Shown piece by piece: positions 35,994 through 49,600 of a stretch of 64,000 nt of DNA. The DNA is from Echinococcus granulosus (taxonomy: Eukaryota > Platyhelminthes > Cestoda > Cyclophyllidea > Taeniidae). The DNA lies in assembly GCF_000524195.1 (NCBI RefSeq), contig NW_020170393.1:248001-312000 (forward strand), given 5' to 3'. Below the pieces are notes generated by a model. It was not told where the DNA came from. It did not search any database and saw nothing but the letters and a program-made list of their open reading frames with translations. The position numbers and the translations under genes are program-made. Positions within the stretch are counted from its first letter, which is position 1. Each line of letters begins with the position of its first letter.

Positions 35994-37376
35994 ATACTCT
36001 CTTCCACTCATGTCCTGAAGGCTGCATTCACTCCGGAGGAGGTATGTAATCGGGGGATGACATCTGATCGGCCCAGTTTCACTTCCTTTATATCGAACAA
36101 AGGAGTGAGTCTTGAATGCTCTTTTGATACCTTTTCCCCCTCTAAACAGTGAATTCATGGTTCTTACGGGAAGGTTCCCATGAGGATTATAAGCTGGGGG
36201 GGGGGGGGGGAATGATAACAAATGCAATCGACTTGGCCATGGAAAACTATTTCCTGTCTTTTTAACGTGAAAATGATATGCCTTACTGAAGCATCTTTGA
36301 GGGAGTTCACAGTTCCTTAACAAATTCACCGCCAGGGTTCCAGAGGAAATTCATCCACTACAATCCAGATGCTCCCTTGTTTTAAAGATAACATAGGCAC
36401 TTTGATTACCAAATGTAGTGACCCCCAAACCAAGAGCATTCAACTTTGATTTGTGACATGATTTGGTGTGAATTCCATTATTAGGGGATAAGAAGCATAG
36501 GCTATGCATTTGCCATTCCAGGCCGCGTATTTGTAATTCTCGTAGCTAGCGCCTTCGATTTTTACAAGTTCGACGTGGAAACATGCAACACGCAGTGTCA
36601 GTGGATGGCTTTCACCCGCTTGGTGACCATCGGTGCTGACCTCTGCATGAGCGGTGAGTGGCCCACTGATGCGGCAACTGCGATGAAAAACTGCATCTTG
36701 TCCACCGGTGCTTTGTTAATTCCTGATGCAGACGCCTCACCATCTCCTCTTTCACCCTCTCCATGGCCCCTCACGCGCTCTACGCGCAGAGCACACCAAA
36801 GGCCATCCCACGCTTTGCTCGACACTGCGGTTATTCTACAAATTTGGACACTTGAGTCTACGCTAACAGAAAAAAACACATCTTGGAGAGTGAAAATCCT
36901 TTTTAGTTTGCTGCTATGTTCATGTACTCGTTTTACTGCTTATGTACTGCCTAAAAGGTTTCGGCATTTAAAGATGTGTCAGCATAACTTTTACCGTCCG
37001 CACAGAAGGATAAGGCCCTTGTTCAAATTTACGACAAACGCACCATACATTGTTCCACATGCTGGGCGCTGAGGAGAAATCGCCGCTCATGTGCAAACGG
37101 ACGGTTGCCTTTGAAACACCGACGCCACTAAAATATCCTACAATTGTGAGGCTAAGCACCTCATTATTAAACAAGCTGCGTTTAAAGATGTCTATGCGAG
37201 ATGATGCCTGGTGGGTTGGGTTTTACACACCACCGTTGTCCATCATCATGGTTAACAGTGGCTGGACTGGTCCTCGATATGCGCACCTGTTTAAACTGCG
37301 TAGTAAAACAGAGGAAGCGCTTTGTAAGTTGAGTGGAAATGACACTATCCTAACTCCTTACTTCGTTACTATAAAG
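35994..37376 (+). CDS. Candidate upstream exons of the polycystin-1-like gene (unresolved)
   Basis: Two exons join well: 35994-36041 (FHSCPEGCIHSGG, donor GTATGT) and 36522-36653 (RVFVILVASAFDFYKF, then CNTQCQWMAF, donor GTGAGT). Together they give a cysteine-containing segment of extracellular type. A further coding-like stretch ends at 37376 with donor GTGAAT (YFVTIK) and would hand over in phase to the exon at 37665, but its acceptor could not be fixed (37176 is one option). The frame through 36575-37072 also stays open past the proposed donor. The N-terminus of the protein was not found. Confidence 0.4.
36196..36210. repeat. Poly-G tract, 15 bases
   Basis: Uninterrupted run of 15 G in the intron between the two candidate polycystin exons; prone to assembly or sequencing error. 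Confidence 0.9.
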
Positions 37377-37664
37377 GTGAATATCTCAGTTTTAAATATA
37401 AACGTTCAATGCGAGCACAAAATTTGAAGAAGCAGTTATTGAAAACCCGACAACAGATAGTGCAGCCAATCCCACGTCTTGAACGGAAAATCGGTACACT
37501 TGACTCTTCCACAAAAATAAACCTAGCTGCTGCATTGTCCGAGGTTCCCTCTACTCCTGACAATTCTCGGTTCTTTGTTCCTCATCTCCATAAATAAGAC
37601 TGATTGGTTTTTCATGGACAAATAAGAACCAGTCAATGATGTATTACGCACTTACTTTTGTCAG

Positions 37665-40600
37665 GCCTCTCTTGACTCTGCATTCCCGAGGTTGATGCAA
37701 GGAATGCAGAAGATAAATCTATCCTACCCAGCTTGTCAGGAGTACGCATCTGTGCCCACTTCCAATGTGGAGTTGAAGATGGGAATTTCACCGGAGAGCA
37801 GGTGGGAATCGACGGGAAGCTTACCTTCACCCTTCGTCAATTTCGCCTCAAATACGCCTCTCACTCAAGACATTCAGTTGGATGCAAAATATGGAGATGA
37901 GAAGGCAAGTTTCACATTTTAATTTGTATGGTGGTCAAGAATGCCTTATTTTACCCCAATTCCACTCCTGTGCTGCAGATGGCTACGACTTCCATCCGAC
38001 TACCGGCGAAGGTGTTGTTCGAGTGTCCAAAACACGTCCGAAATGACAGCCATTTCAACTGCAATCTTAGTGCTGGGACAAAAGATAGATGTGCTGGAAA
38101 AGTGACCTGGGGACAACAGATCAGTCAAAATTTCAATTTTTCAAGTAGGCTTGCAAAGGGATAGGTGGCAACCATCAATATATTAATGATTTTGGCGTTG
38201 GAAGAAATGGTTATTATGAGGATTGATATTATTGCCCTTAAGTAAATGGTTAGCGGAATCAAAAATAGAAGATGGGCAAGTGTGAAGGTACCAGTGGATC
38301 ACAGCGATAGTGGCAAAGAAGTGGGGAAATGCGAAGGCAGAATATAGCACCAGACAAAACTACGAGCAGTTCATCAACTTTTTGGTAAATTTAAAAAAAT
38401 AAAGAGATTTTGCTAAAATGAGCTGGCAGTTGCTTAAAATGACACCAATTGACTCGCTTTGTGGCACTTTTTGTTTGTTTTATGTTATAGCAAACGATTT
38501 TGACTGCATCGAAACACCGAACTTGCATTCTGGACAGCGTAAGTGCCTATTGATGCAGACTTTCAGTATTTGAAGGCAGAAGCTACCTCCCCTTCATGCA
38601 ATGTAAAGTCGATTATAACACGCTTTTAAAATAAATGACCTTTTTGCGTCATTTTAGAAAAGGTCAACAAACAGCACTTCACCTTCGCAACCTCCATAGA
38701 ACCCAAGTACTGCGGGACAGCGCCCCACGTGAACGACAATTTCAGGTGGTGTGTGGATGTACCTGGCAACATGGACTCGATGGATGAGCGCTGCTTTGTA
38801 ACTCTTTGTATCCTCCCCACTATCTATACCACAATTACCACACTACTTTACACCTTCTGGTTTATTTGTAGTTCAAAACGGAAACTTCTGATGATGTTTA
38901 CGCTAAATTGGAAGGGATTTTAAGGGGAACCTATCACGAAATCCCCTATTCATTAAACACTTCTAATCTGGACGAAGTCCCTGTAACGGTGCAAAGTCCC
39001 TCTAGAATGGTAAAAGGAGGTATTTACTTTTCTAAAGGTCCTATATCTAATATAATGTGCGGAATTATAAATAAAGGCTCCATAAGATCATCCTAAAACT
39101 ATGGGCTCAACTCATAAATGCTATTGTGCCATGGTAGAGGAGCGTTCAGTTTGTTCTCTTTAATAGACTATATAATTGAGAAATTTCGTACATTTTTGGG
39201 TTTTATGCAGTATATTGCGATTTCTAGAACTGTTCATTCGTGCTAAAATGTATACTTTCACCGTACCTGCATCTCGCATACCCCTAAGGGATAAAAAACA
39301 AGCACCACCATGATCAACGCTGATTCTAACATAATTTTCTTCTCTCTTTTCTGCCTTTAACTCCCTTCAGGGTATTTGGTAAGTAGAAAAAGCTAGTGTT
39401 ATTCAAAAATAACAAGCTATTGAGGTGTCACTGATGCTCTGTTTTCATTTACTTCAGGATAATCTTACCCACTCCATTGAGGCGGCAAGCATGAGAACTG
39501 GTGTAAGTTTTTTGGCATTTAGTCGTCCTTGCATTTTTGCATGAAGGTCGTGTACCACTTAAAGACTGTATGAGCATATATTGGTTTTCAAGTTCATAGC
39601 GAGTTAGCTTAGCTCCTATTTCGATTATTTTTAGTGCCTATAAAATTTTTAACTAGTCCTAAATACCAAATCACAGAAAAGCAGGTCAGCATCATGTGGC
39701 TAACACTGATAAAATATTAAATTCCTGTCTTTCAAGAGAGCAGATAATAAATTCGTCGACGGTACTTTAGCAACGACCTCATTTTCCATATATATGTTGA
39801 CAAGATCGTCACCCAGTCTGTGGCGGCCGCGAACAAACTCAAGGTGAAGAACACAAATGCGTTGAAAATGGCCGTCTCCACCTTGAGTGCGGTTGAAACA
39901 ACTTCAAGTGACATGCCCTATTCAGCACAGCTCAAACTCTCTACCGTAATTCAGAATGCGATCCAAAATTTTCACAGTGCTTTACAGACCTCCTCGAAGG
40001 AGGAATCAGTTGCCATCGGAGCTATGGTTCTCTCCACATTCTTAGATATGCTTGCTGTAAGTCAGCCAGAGGAGCGCCTGTGTAAAATGTCCAGCTAAGC
40101 AATCCCCATTTGAATTTGCTTCTTCGTATTCAGGGTGCCCAAGCACAGCTCAACTCGCCACGTCACAAAAATGCCCTGACCGAACTTTCGGAAAGGGGTT
40201 ACGATATAGATATCAAAAATTCTGGTATGTCAAACTGAAAATAATTGAAGTCATTCTTCTTTATGACTGTAGTTTATCGCCAAAATGTCTCTAAATCAAG
40301 CTACAAAATCTTTTTGGCCAATTCCAATACCTACTACTGTGATAGAATAGATTCATGCAACCATCACCTTGCCTTGCTAAAGAAACGCTTAAGCAATCAA
40401 AAAACCGCTTTTCTGCATTTATCAATAATAATAATTGTGATCATTGCCATTACATTCGATTACTAGCACAGTTTTGCATAAATGTCTTCCACTTCAGTGA
40501 CATTTCCTACTTTACCTCGTAACTATCCAACAAAAAAACTACAAGAAAGGTCAGAACTCTTAGATACTGCTAGGTAAAATTCTTTTCAAGTCAATAAACT

Positions 40601-43600
40601 GCACATAAAAGCCATGCCAAAACAAAGGGAAAGCCAGAAATAAATCCATATTTAAACAGACCAACATTTCCACCTACCAAATTTGTGCCACATTGACCAA
40701 CTAGAACCTTTGGTTTTCTTTTTAATAACAGACTTTGATAGATACAAGCTGGACCATTCTAACGTTTTCAATGTCTTGTCAAGCAGTTACTGGCCTGTTT
40801 GGTGTTGTCAAGACGGGTGATTAGAGTAAGACTTAAGGATGGGATATACTAAAGGGACATTCATAAGGCACTGCATCGAAATTTGTCAAAAGTAGGACTA
40901 ATGAGTGTTCCAGTTTCTTGCATTCATTGTTTCCCAGCAAAGTCGGCAACCCAGGAAATTTCGAACCAATACCACGCCCTTCCAGTAACCTTAAAGTTGG
41001 CGTTTTAAGCACTGAAACAATGGCATGGCAAACCTTAGATAACATAGTATTTGACCACCAAACCCTATGACGAATATTGGCATTAATTATATATATTACG
41101 TTATTATTTAAGAGTACCTGACTTTACTAATTATGAGCAATCTTACGAGTCTAACGCTGACTAGAAGAAAATGAAAAATGGGTCATTTTGGAGTAGGCAA
41201 AGTAAATCCTAGGAAGCAATCTAAAATTTGGTCATAGTATACTCTTTTTTAATTAAAGTATATGTTCTTCAGTTAACATAATTCAAAGCTTGTGTAGTTA
41301 TCTCCACGGAATAACGGTTCACAATTGTTCCTTTTCAGACCCTGATGGCGATACGGCAACGGAGCAGTACCGTTCATTGGCAGCTACCAATGCTCAAAGG
41401 AACCAAGAGTCTATGGTTAGCTTGGTTGACCTTCCTGTGTGTTTTACGCAAAACTGATAAAGTAGTTGAATTAGGCTGAGCATATATGTACTCGGTATTG
41501 GTGTCACGGAAGCTAGGTAGTACATAGGAATCACGAGTGAGGTGTGATAGGAATTGATGACGCGTTACTACAGACTATTTACTAGGATGACTGTAGGCCT
41601 AAGTGAACCATCTTTTTGTTTGACCTTTTATATGAATTCCGATTTTATGCAAACATCGCTCAATTCCACTTCTGTCATGTTTCACAACCAAACGTTACTG
41701 TAATTGTCACCATGATTTTACATCTATTTGCTTGATAACCAGGCAAATTATCAGTAAGCCTATGCTATTTGTGGGATTCAAACTAGTCCCACTTACTGCC
41801 AACACTTCACTTTTATTTAGAGTGCGAACCTCTACCGCCAGCTAGTGACTTTGCAAGAAGAGGTAACAAAGAGCCTAAGTTCACTTCTCGCGAGCGATGA
41901 GGGTATCGTCTCCTCGACACACCTTGGGAAGATCTCCCTGCGCAAAGTACCAAAGTCAAAGGCGGATTCGTGGTTGTCCAGATTTTACAATGACGCCTCG
42001 TCCTCCTCCATAACCTTTACAGAACTGGGTGGCTTGTTTAACGATACGGACGATATTCTTATTCAGGTTAGCTTCATGAAAGGGAAAAGTAGAAGGGAAG
42101 TAGAGAGGGGTGTGTTAGCTGCAGAATAAACCCATCTTACTACACCAATATTAAATCGCTTTCATCATCGAGCGTAAATAGCTATATGACCGCATTCAAG
42201 ACTGTGCAAATGTGGGTAAGTGGTGATAGCAGATGGTCGTTGTAACTTTAAACCCTGTGATCCAACACACTTTATTTTTGCAAACCTGAATTTGAATATT
42301 TTGCCTTTAGGCAATGGTTGCAAACGGGAGTCTTTTTGGGTTTGCCGATGTTGCGCATAATTCAGTTGCAGCCCATTCGGAGGTTGTAGGGCTGACATTC
42401 TACAAGAATGGTGAAGAGCTCTCCGTCAAGGAAATGCCTGGTTCCGTCACCGTGAGAATCGCTATGGTGAGCGAGTTTCTTCTCAAGTCAGATGGACCAA
42501 TCTCTCTATTGGGTCGTCAGTATTTCAGTCAAATACGCAAATAAAGACTGAGTGTTCTAGCAAGAAAGTAATTAATTAGTGAATTACGCTGTCCATTTTA
42601 GAAACCAGGAGATAGCTTACCCCCTTTTACATCAGGAACCCCTGATGGACGTCCATTGAAACTGCCCGATCCCATTGTTGCAGTTGATGAAACGATTATC
42701 CGACAACAACTGGTGATGGTCGGCTTCGAAATTGGCAAAGAGGACGTGAGTTTTAGCTTCCAAATCGAGCCTTATGATCTCGTCAGTAAACCGCAATACC
42801 TCGTTGTTGCGAGGTGAGACAATAAGCGAAATTCGATCACTTTTCTGTTTACCTTTTCTTGCTGATTCCTTCCCATCTGTCGCATTGCTGATACTTCCCA
42901 AAGCTTTCATTAGTGTTTATCTTATATCCAGTTGGGGTTCTAATTTGATCGTTGAAAAGCCAAATCCATAGTTTCTAAGAAAAATGGGAGCAAAATAGCA
43001 GTGGAAAATTTTTTGTGTAAAATTGCAGTAGACTACTGGAGATAGTATACTAAAGTTAGAGCCTTACTTAATTTAATTGCAGATTTGTCGTTCCTCCTGA
43101 TCTGACAAAGGTCGAGGCCAACTGGGGTCTTATTTGGGCCCTTGTCCCGCCATCACCTACTACATACGGTGTGTCCTCCTCCATTCGTTGCAAAAAGAGT
43201 GTTAATTGAGCTGCAAGGTTATAATGAACCTATTGCCCCATCTGATCCTATTTTAGATCAACAGCCAATTACTGCCGAGGAAAGGGAGGCCAGTTTCACC
43301 TTCTTTATTAACAACGTTGACTTTGCCACGTATAAAAAGGAGGCTCTGGATATGACTGAAGGGCAAACGATAGGCGACTCCATGCTTAAGACCTTGTGGG
43401 TTGGTTTCAGGCAACTCAGTACAGAGGAAATGAATCTTGACTGGAAGGCACTTCCAATGCCTTACCCATTCTTTGATCAAATCAACACAACAATCAAATA
43501 TCGAGGCTTTACAACCACCTGCGACTTTCTGGAGAAGAATTTGATGGAGTGGAGCACCAAAGGCTGTGTGGTACATCATTTTAGCATTGAGTAATAGAGT

Positions 43601-46600
43601 AACAAAGTAGTAATCGTTCACTCACTGAGAGCACGTTCATAACCCCATTTAAAACCAACTTTACAAAGAATCTTAAAATAAAAAACAGCTAAGAAGAAAT
43701 TGCTGTGTTTAAAGTCTGCATTCATTCTGGAGGATAAAATTAAATAAAAAATTAGTTTGGAAGTTGCCGATTTCCACGTCCTTTGAGGCAACTTTACACA
43801 GAAGTTAATGACTCCCTGCTTTACAAAAGGTCGACCGCAGGTCAACATCACGCACCACAGTTTGTGTCTGTGATCATCTGACTACCTTTGGTGCCGGGTG
43901 GTTGGTTCCACCCAACAGGATTGACCTCAACTACGTCTTCAAAAACATCCAGTTTGAGAAGAATGCCACTCTCTACGCAACGGAAATTATAATTGCTATC
44001 ATCTTCCTCCTTCTGCTTATATGGGCTCGGCGGATGGATAATAAGGACCTGCAGAAAGTTGGTTTACCATACTTGCTCTCTAGACCCCGAAGAAGTAAAC
44101 ATGCATGCTAAACAACGGGGATGTAATTTTGTAGTTGGGGGTAACTCCACTGGCGGAGAACAATCCGGCGGATGAATATCTTTACGAGGTGATTGTGTGC
44201 ACAGGGATGAGGAGAGGTGCTGGCACCACCTCTACCGTTTGCATACAGGTGAACGGAGAAAGAGGTGGCACCGCGCCCTTCACGCTCCGCGACCCCCATC
44301 GAAAGGTGCTCCAACGAGGCAATGTCAACCGCTTCCTTCTTGCTGCCGCTAGGTTAGTTTGCCTGCTCTTCAAATTCTAGCTGGTCATGGTTTATGCCGT
44401 AGTGTTTCATCTGATGCGTAAGGGTCGTTAATTTAAAGCTGGACTCTCCTTAGTAAATAAAGTTATAGAGTTTCCCAAGACTTCCTTGAGGATGAAAGAA
44501 GGCGTAATGATTGTGCTTAGATCTACTGTCATTGGCCAAAGGTCAGCCCACTCGGCAAAGATACAATGGTGAAGGACCAAAGTGACCCCTTTACAAAAAC
44601 GGAAGGTTTAAAAAACAACTAACGCATTGCCTAGCCCTTCTCCTCTTTTGCGCGTCGCCTTTGGTGTTCCCCTTGGTCAACCCCCAACACCAGCCACTAC
44701 AAGGTAATCGGTGCTGTAAGGGAACATCCATCAGCCAACTGCACCAGTCATCGAATTTCCATGCAACTAAGGAGCTACCTGACCGCAACACTACTGTTCC
44801 CTCTTGACAATTCTACTGAATCTGGAGTTTTGTCCTGTAAAGGAACCAAATTTGGGGACGCGAAAATGTGCTGGCTATCACACGTGTCCACAGCTAGTCG
44901 TAGGAGCACTGACCCAAGAGCATGGTTAAATAACAAAGACGAGAGTTAACATAATTCCTTGCACGTAGGACTTTGCGCCTATTCCACCTTGCCATATTGT
45001 TTTCACTTCAGAGCTGTCCAGCCATATCTATCTGGGTTCTATCCAGTAGCTAAACAGGTGGAGGAGGTATCACGTGTCCTCTTGATTGACATCTTCATGC
45101 AAGTACAGTAGACATCTCCGTAACGAACTTTTCCACAGCGCTCACGACTTTATCTAGTGTTACTCCAGACCACGGGCTTGGGGTACTTTTGCAGGTGGAC
45201 ACCATTTTCAGCCCTTCTGTCATGAGTCGTCACCGATTTTCTCATCAACGGCATATGTCCTTCTTTCGCTACGTTAAAATTCAACATCCAGTGGTAAAAA
45301 TCAGGATAGCTGTCTTTAAGCTTGGGTTCACTTACTGTTGCCACCAAGGTAGCTACCCGAGTCATATCTGAAGACGACAGAAGAGATATACTCGAGCAGA
45401 ACATATATTGTTGACGTAGAGAAGGACGTGGTGGCAAATGACATGGTCCGTACACCACCCCTTCCCATGAAGGCACAGCCGCGGAGGCCCGAATTAGCGC
45501 CCTTACCAATGCCGAGAGTTAGGCAATGTATGGCAGTTATATCAAACAAAATCATTTTGTAAAATCGCAATTATGATAATAAAAACAATTGAAAAGAGGT
45601 AATTTCTAAAAAGAATTCAAGATCAACTTACTTCGCGCCAAGGCAGTTGTGAGTGAAACAGAATCTGATACCGCATTAATGGTGGCTAATTGAAATCGAT
45701 TTTATCGACAAATAATCGATTGTGCGTGCTGAACTCAGCAAATCGCCTTTCCACGGAGAGAAGAGCGGCGGGATGATGAACCTCGACTTACACAAGCACA
45801 CGGAAATTTTTAAGCCACCGAAATGCGTGATGAGAGCTGCAACCTCGACACTGCATAAGGCGGTCAACGTCTTGACCGCCACTCAGAACAGGTTGCAGAG
45901 ACTTCAACAACGTCGTGAACGCAGCAGTGAAAGCACACCAATCACTTCCACTGTGGAGGAAGTCACTAGCGAGACATCGCGGACCATCTCAAACACTGAA
46001 ACACTCACCAGCACTTCTACTTACGACACTGCTTTCTGTCCAAGACCCGCGTCAACGAGGGTGATGGAGTTGCCGAAGCCCTCCTGTCGACTGAGTGATG
46101 TTCAAGTTGAATGGGAGGGTGGTGACATTGGCTGGCGCCTTGTTGCCTTGGACTCGGAAATTTGCGAGGATGAAAACCACCTTTTTAGCTCCAATGACAT
46201 ACTCATCCTTCGCAAGATGAATTCTCAACTCAAAAAAGAGCAAGAACTGCTGAAAATAAAGATTGAAATACTACTTAATTCCATCTCGGAACATACAGCT
46301 TTAGTAAGTATGAATGAGGCGACTCTGGAAAGACTGAGAGTTAAGGCAAAATCAGTTCAGCAGGGGCAGGAGACGACTACTGTTGGGGATATGACCTCTT
46401 TTAGCCAACAAGATTATCTTTCACCGAAGCTACCGGCGATACTTCCAGGAACGGGGGGAAGAATGGAGGAAAGGAGACGATCTCAATCTGAACCTCGAGT
46501 CAGCTACAGTGTGCGTAATAGGTTTCAGACATCATCAACTACAAACTCTGTGACAGAAACCGAGACATCGACAGAGAGTGAAAGTGAGAGTGTTATCACG

Positions 46601-49600
46601 ACAACGAGAACGGTTGCCACCACTGAGACAGCCACAACCAGCACCGCAAGAACGACGAAAACTGTTCAGTTTGCCAAATAAATTTCATTGCCAGATTATA
46701 CGAGTTATAAATCAATGGGCGGTTCCTGGACAATATATACAGACACAAATAGTAAATCTTTGGATTTCTTGACCCCCTTAAATGTGCTTCAGACCTTTAG
46801 GAGAATTGAAATTTCTGCGACTTTGGCATGACAACGCTGGGAAGGGGGACGGCGCGTCGTGGTACTGCGACTTCGTCGCTATTGTCGATTTGCAGACCAA
46901 AGTGAAGTACAACTTTATTGTTGAAAAGTGGTTAGCCGTCGAGGAGGGCGATGGTCTAGTGAGTCTCTTTATCTTTGCCTATGATTTATGATTTTGGAGG
47001 GCTGTGCTGGTGCACTGTTATGCGAAATACTATCCCGTAATTAAAATACCAACCCGAACTGTTGCAGCGATCACAACTTTCCAGAAGAGGAAAAAACAAT
47101 ACTTAGGAATAGTATGTACTGTCGAGGTACAGAAGAGCTGGAGTCTGCTGGTATGGCCCGGAAGTTAAGCTGCCCGGTAAATTGTACATTAGCGGAGCTC
47201 CTAAGTGACCCGTTACCGAAACCGAGAATTAAACAATCAACGTATTCCACTGTGTATCCCACAGTCAAAATAATAAAAGCATTCAATTGATAAATATTCC
47301 GAAATCATGGATGACGAAATGACAACACGCAATTCTTAATCACATTAAATTTACAAACAACATAACCACATACTTACGTCACATAAGTGATTGATGTATT
47401 CGACTTAGATTTATGCGTGTGTTCGTGTAGGTCGACAGAGTGATTCCTGTGGCAGGTGCGCTGGACCGTCTGCGTCTCTACTACGTGTTCTCGCACAAGG
47501 TGAAGAGTGACGCGAGCGACAAGCACCTCTGGGCCTCCGTGTTCACGCGGCCCGCTCACTCCCGCTTCACCCGGGTGGAGCGGGTGGCCTGCTGTCTCCT
47601 TGCCCTTTTTCTCACCATGGTCTCCTCCTGTATGTTCTACAAGAACGAGGGTCCCGCCGTGGTTGACTTTGAGTTTGCCATTGGTCCCTTTGCCCTCACC
47701 CCCTATGTGGTAGGCGCAAGCATTTACTTCCTTCTCTTTTGAATTCATATTGTTTCTTTGTTCCATGGTGTGACAGTTCTAACTATTCCAAAGACCAAAG
47801 TGTTAGCCCTTTGGTGGGTCAAGCTACTAGTATGTATCAAATAATCTGCCGCATTGAGTTGGAAGGAAAACTGTGTTCTCTGTTACCCCACCTTAACTAC
47901 AGTTTTCCTACCTATGGGTCATCATTTCCATCCTAACCACTCATTAAGGATATCGCTCTTAAGAGTCTCTCTTCTCGAAATTTGCAAAATCTTGCTAGAG
48001 TTTAGAGGCAGACTTTGATTAAATTACTCCTTTTATCGAGTTATAAAAGGGTAAAAGTCAAAATTAGAGGGTCTGCTTATAACCGACTGCCGGTTTTATC
48101 TTCTTTGAAAATTTGGCTTATGTGGACAAGTCTGCTCAAGTGGGATCGGACCATTATATGCGCTCGAAGTAAAGGCAGACTTTTATTTATCTCCGGCGCA
48201 AATGTTTTATGATGGTAGATTTTCAAAGACTTGAAATCCTATTTCTAGGCTTACACGGGAGCCGTGACTTGCCTCATTACATTCGTTCCGGTCACGTTGG
48301 TTATAATGCTGTTTCGTAACTCAAAGCTACGCGCCAGTCATTCGGCGCTACTTCGAGGTGTGGTGGAGGACCACTTGGATGAGGAGTTGGACTACGACAC
48401 ATGTGAAATCGTGGAAGGTCATGCTCAACCCTATCTCGACAGAGTGCTGCCTCATTATTCTTCTCTTGAAGGGTAAGTGTTTCCAAAACATGGAGAACTG
48501 CATCAAAAATATGCTAGACCGACCTTTTCCATGCCAACTTTTGATCAGAATCGGGATTTTAATAATCACAGTGGTAAATTCTAGTTAAATATTTTTTTTA
48601 GGAAACAATCAACTTCAATCCCTAGAGATTGCATCATTCGTTTTGTTTCTACTTTTGTTAAAAATGAACTTCCGGTCATCAATTGTCTCTCGTTTCAATG
48701 CCCTTGTCATTGTTGTCACGGCAACGCGTGATCCCTTTTCAGTACGAAAGACAATCAACCCCCACCATATTCGGAAAGCCCTGAACCCATTGAAAAGAAG
48801 TCGAAGGAGAAGAAGTTAAACATCAGGAAATCGGAGAAGTTCTCTCTACCCTGGCAAACGCGCATTTTAGCATGGTTCCTCCTCATCGGTGCAATTGCGG
48901 CTTCTGTAGGCTTCACCACCTTTTACGGAATCAGCTTCGGTGACGCTGCCTGCAAACAGTGGCTCTCCTCATTGTTTGTCTCATTTTTCATGGACCTCTG
49001 TCTAACACAACCAGTCAAGGTTGGCCTCCCTTCCCCTGGAGCTGATTGTTACTTTGCCTAATTTTACGTCTACTTTTAGGTAATCTTTTTTGCAATCTTC
49101 TTTGCCGTAATCTGTAAATCAAAGGCGGACACGTCAGATTTTGACTTTGTTGAGGAAGACGATGCTCTGATGAATACTCTTGGTCGCCGATATAGGTTAA
49201 ACTTTGGCGAAGAATACCTGCATGAGGAAATTTGTAAGCCATTTAAGCTGGCTCCATGATAGGTCCTTCTTTATAGCAGACCATGCTTTACAGGTTTTAT
49301 GAGCCATGTTATCTGCATATATATTTGTCCTCTATTGCAATAATTTTCACATAATGAACGCAAAAGTGACTGTTCTGCAAATCAAGCTGCTGTCTCCAAT
49401 TACCTCAACTTTCCCATTTCCCATTCGCATTGTTTTTCATCCTACTGTGTAACTCTGTCTGTGTTTAGTGCGAGGGAAAATCGAGAGCTACGTAATACGT
49501 CCGCCCGATCAGGAGGCGTTGGAGAGGGCACGGGCATACAGACAGAAACAGCGACAGATGTATGATATCCTGCGTGAGTTGCTCTTCTTCTTCATCTTCT

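Noticed and set aside
37691..37801. Alternative reading of this stretch (VDARNAEDKSILPSLSG...) with a GT donor at 37802
   Set aside because: Also phase 0, but the 80-codon frame from a better acceptor at 37665 to the GC donor at 37905 leads more naturally into the following beta-sandwich sequence. Not fully excluded.
39371..39378. An 8-base microexon (GGTATTTG) flanked by a strong acceptor CTCCCTTCAG and donor GTAAGT in the polycystin gene
   Set aside because: Eight bases would shift the frame between exons 38872-39009 and 39458-39502, which join perfectly in phase without it; probably a cryptic site.
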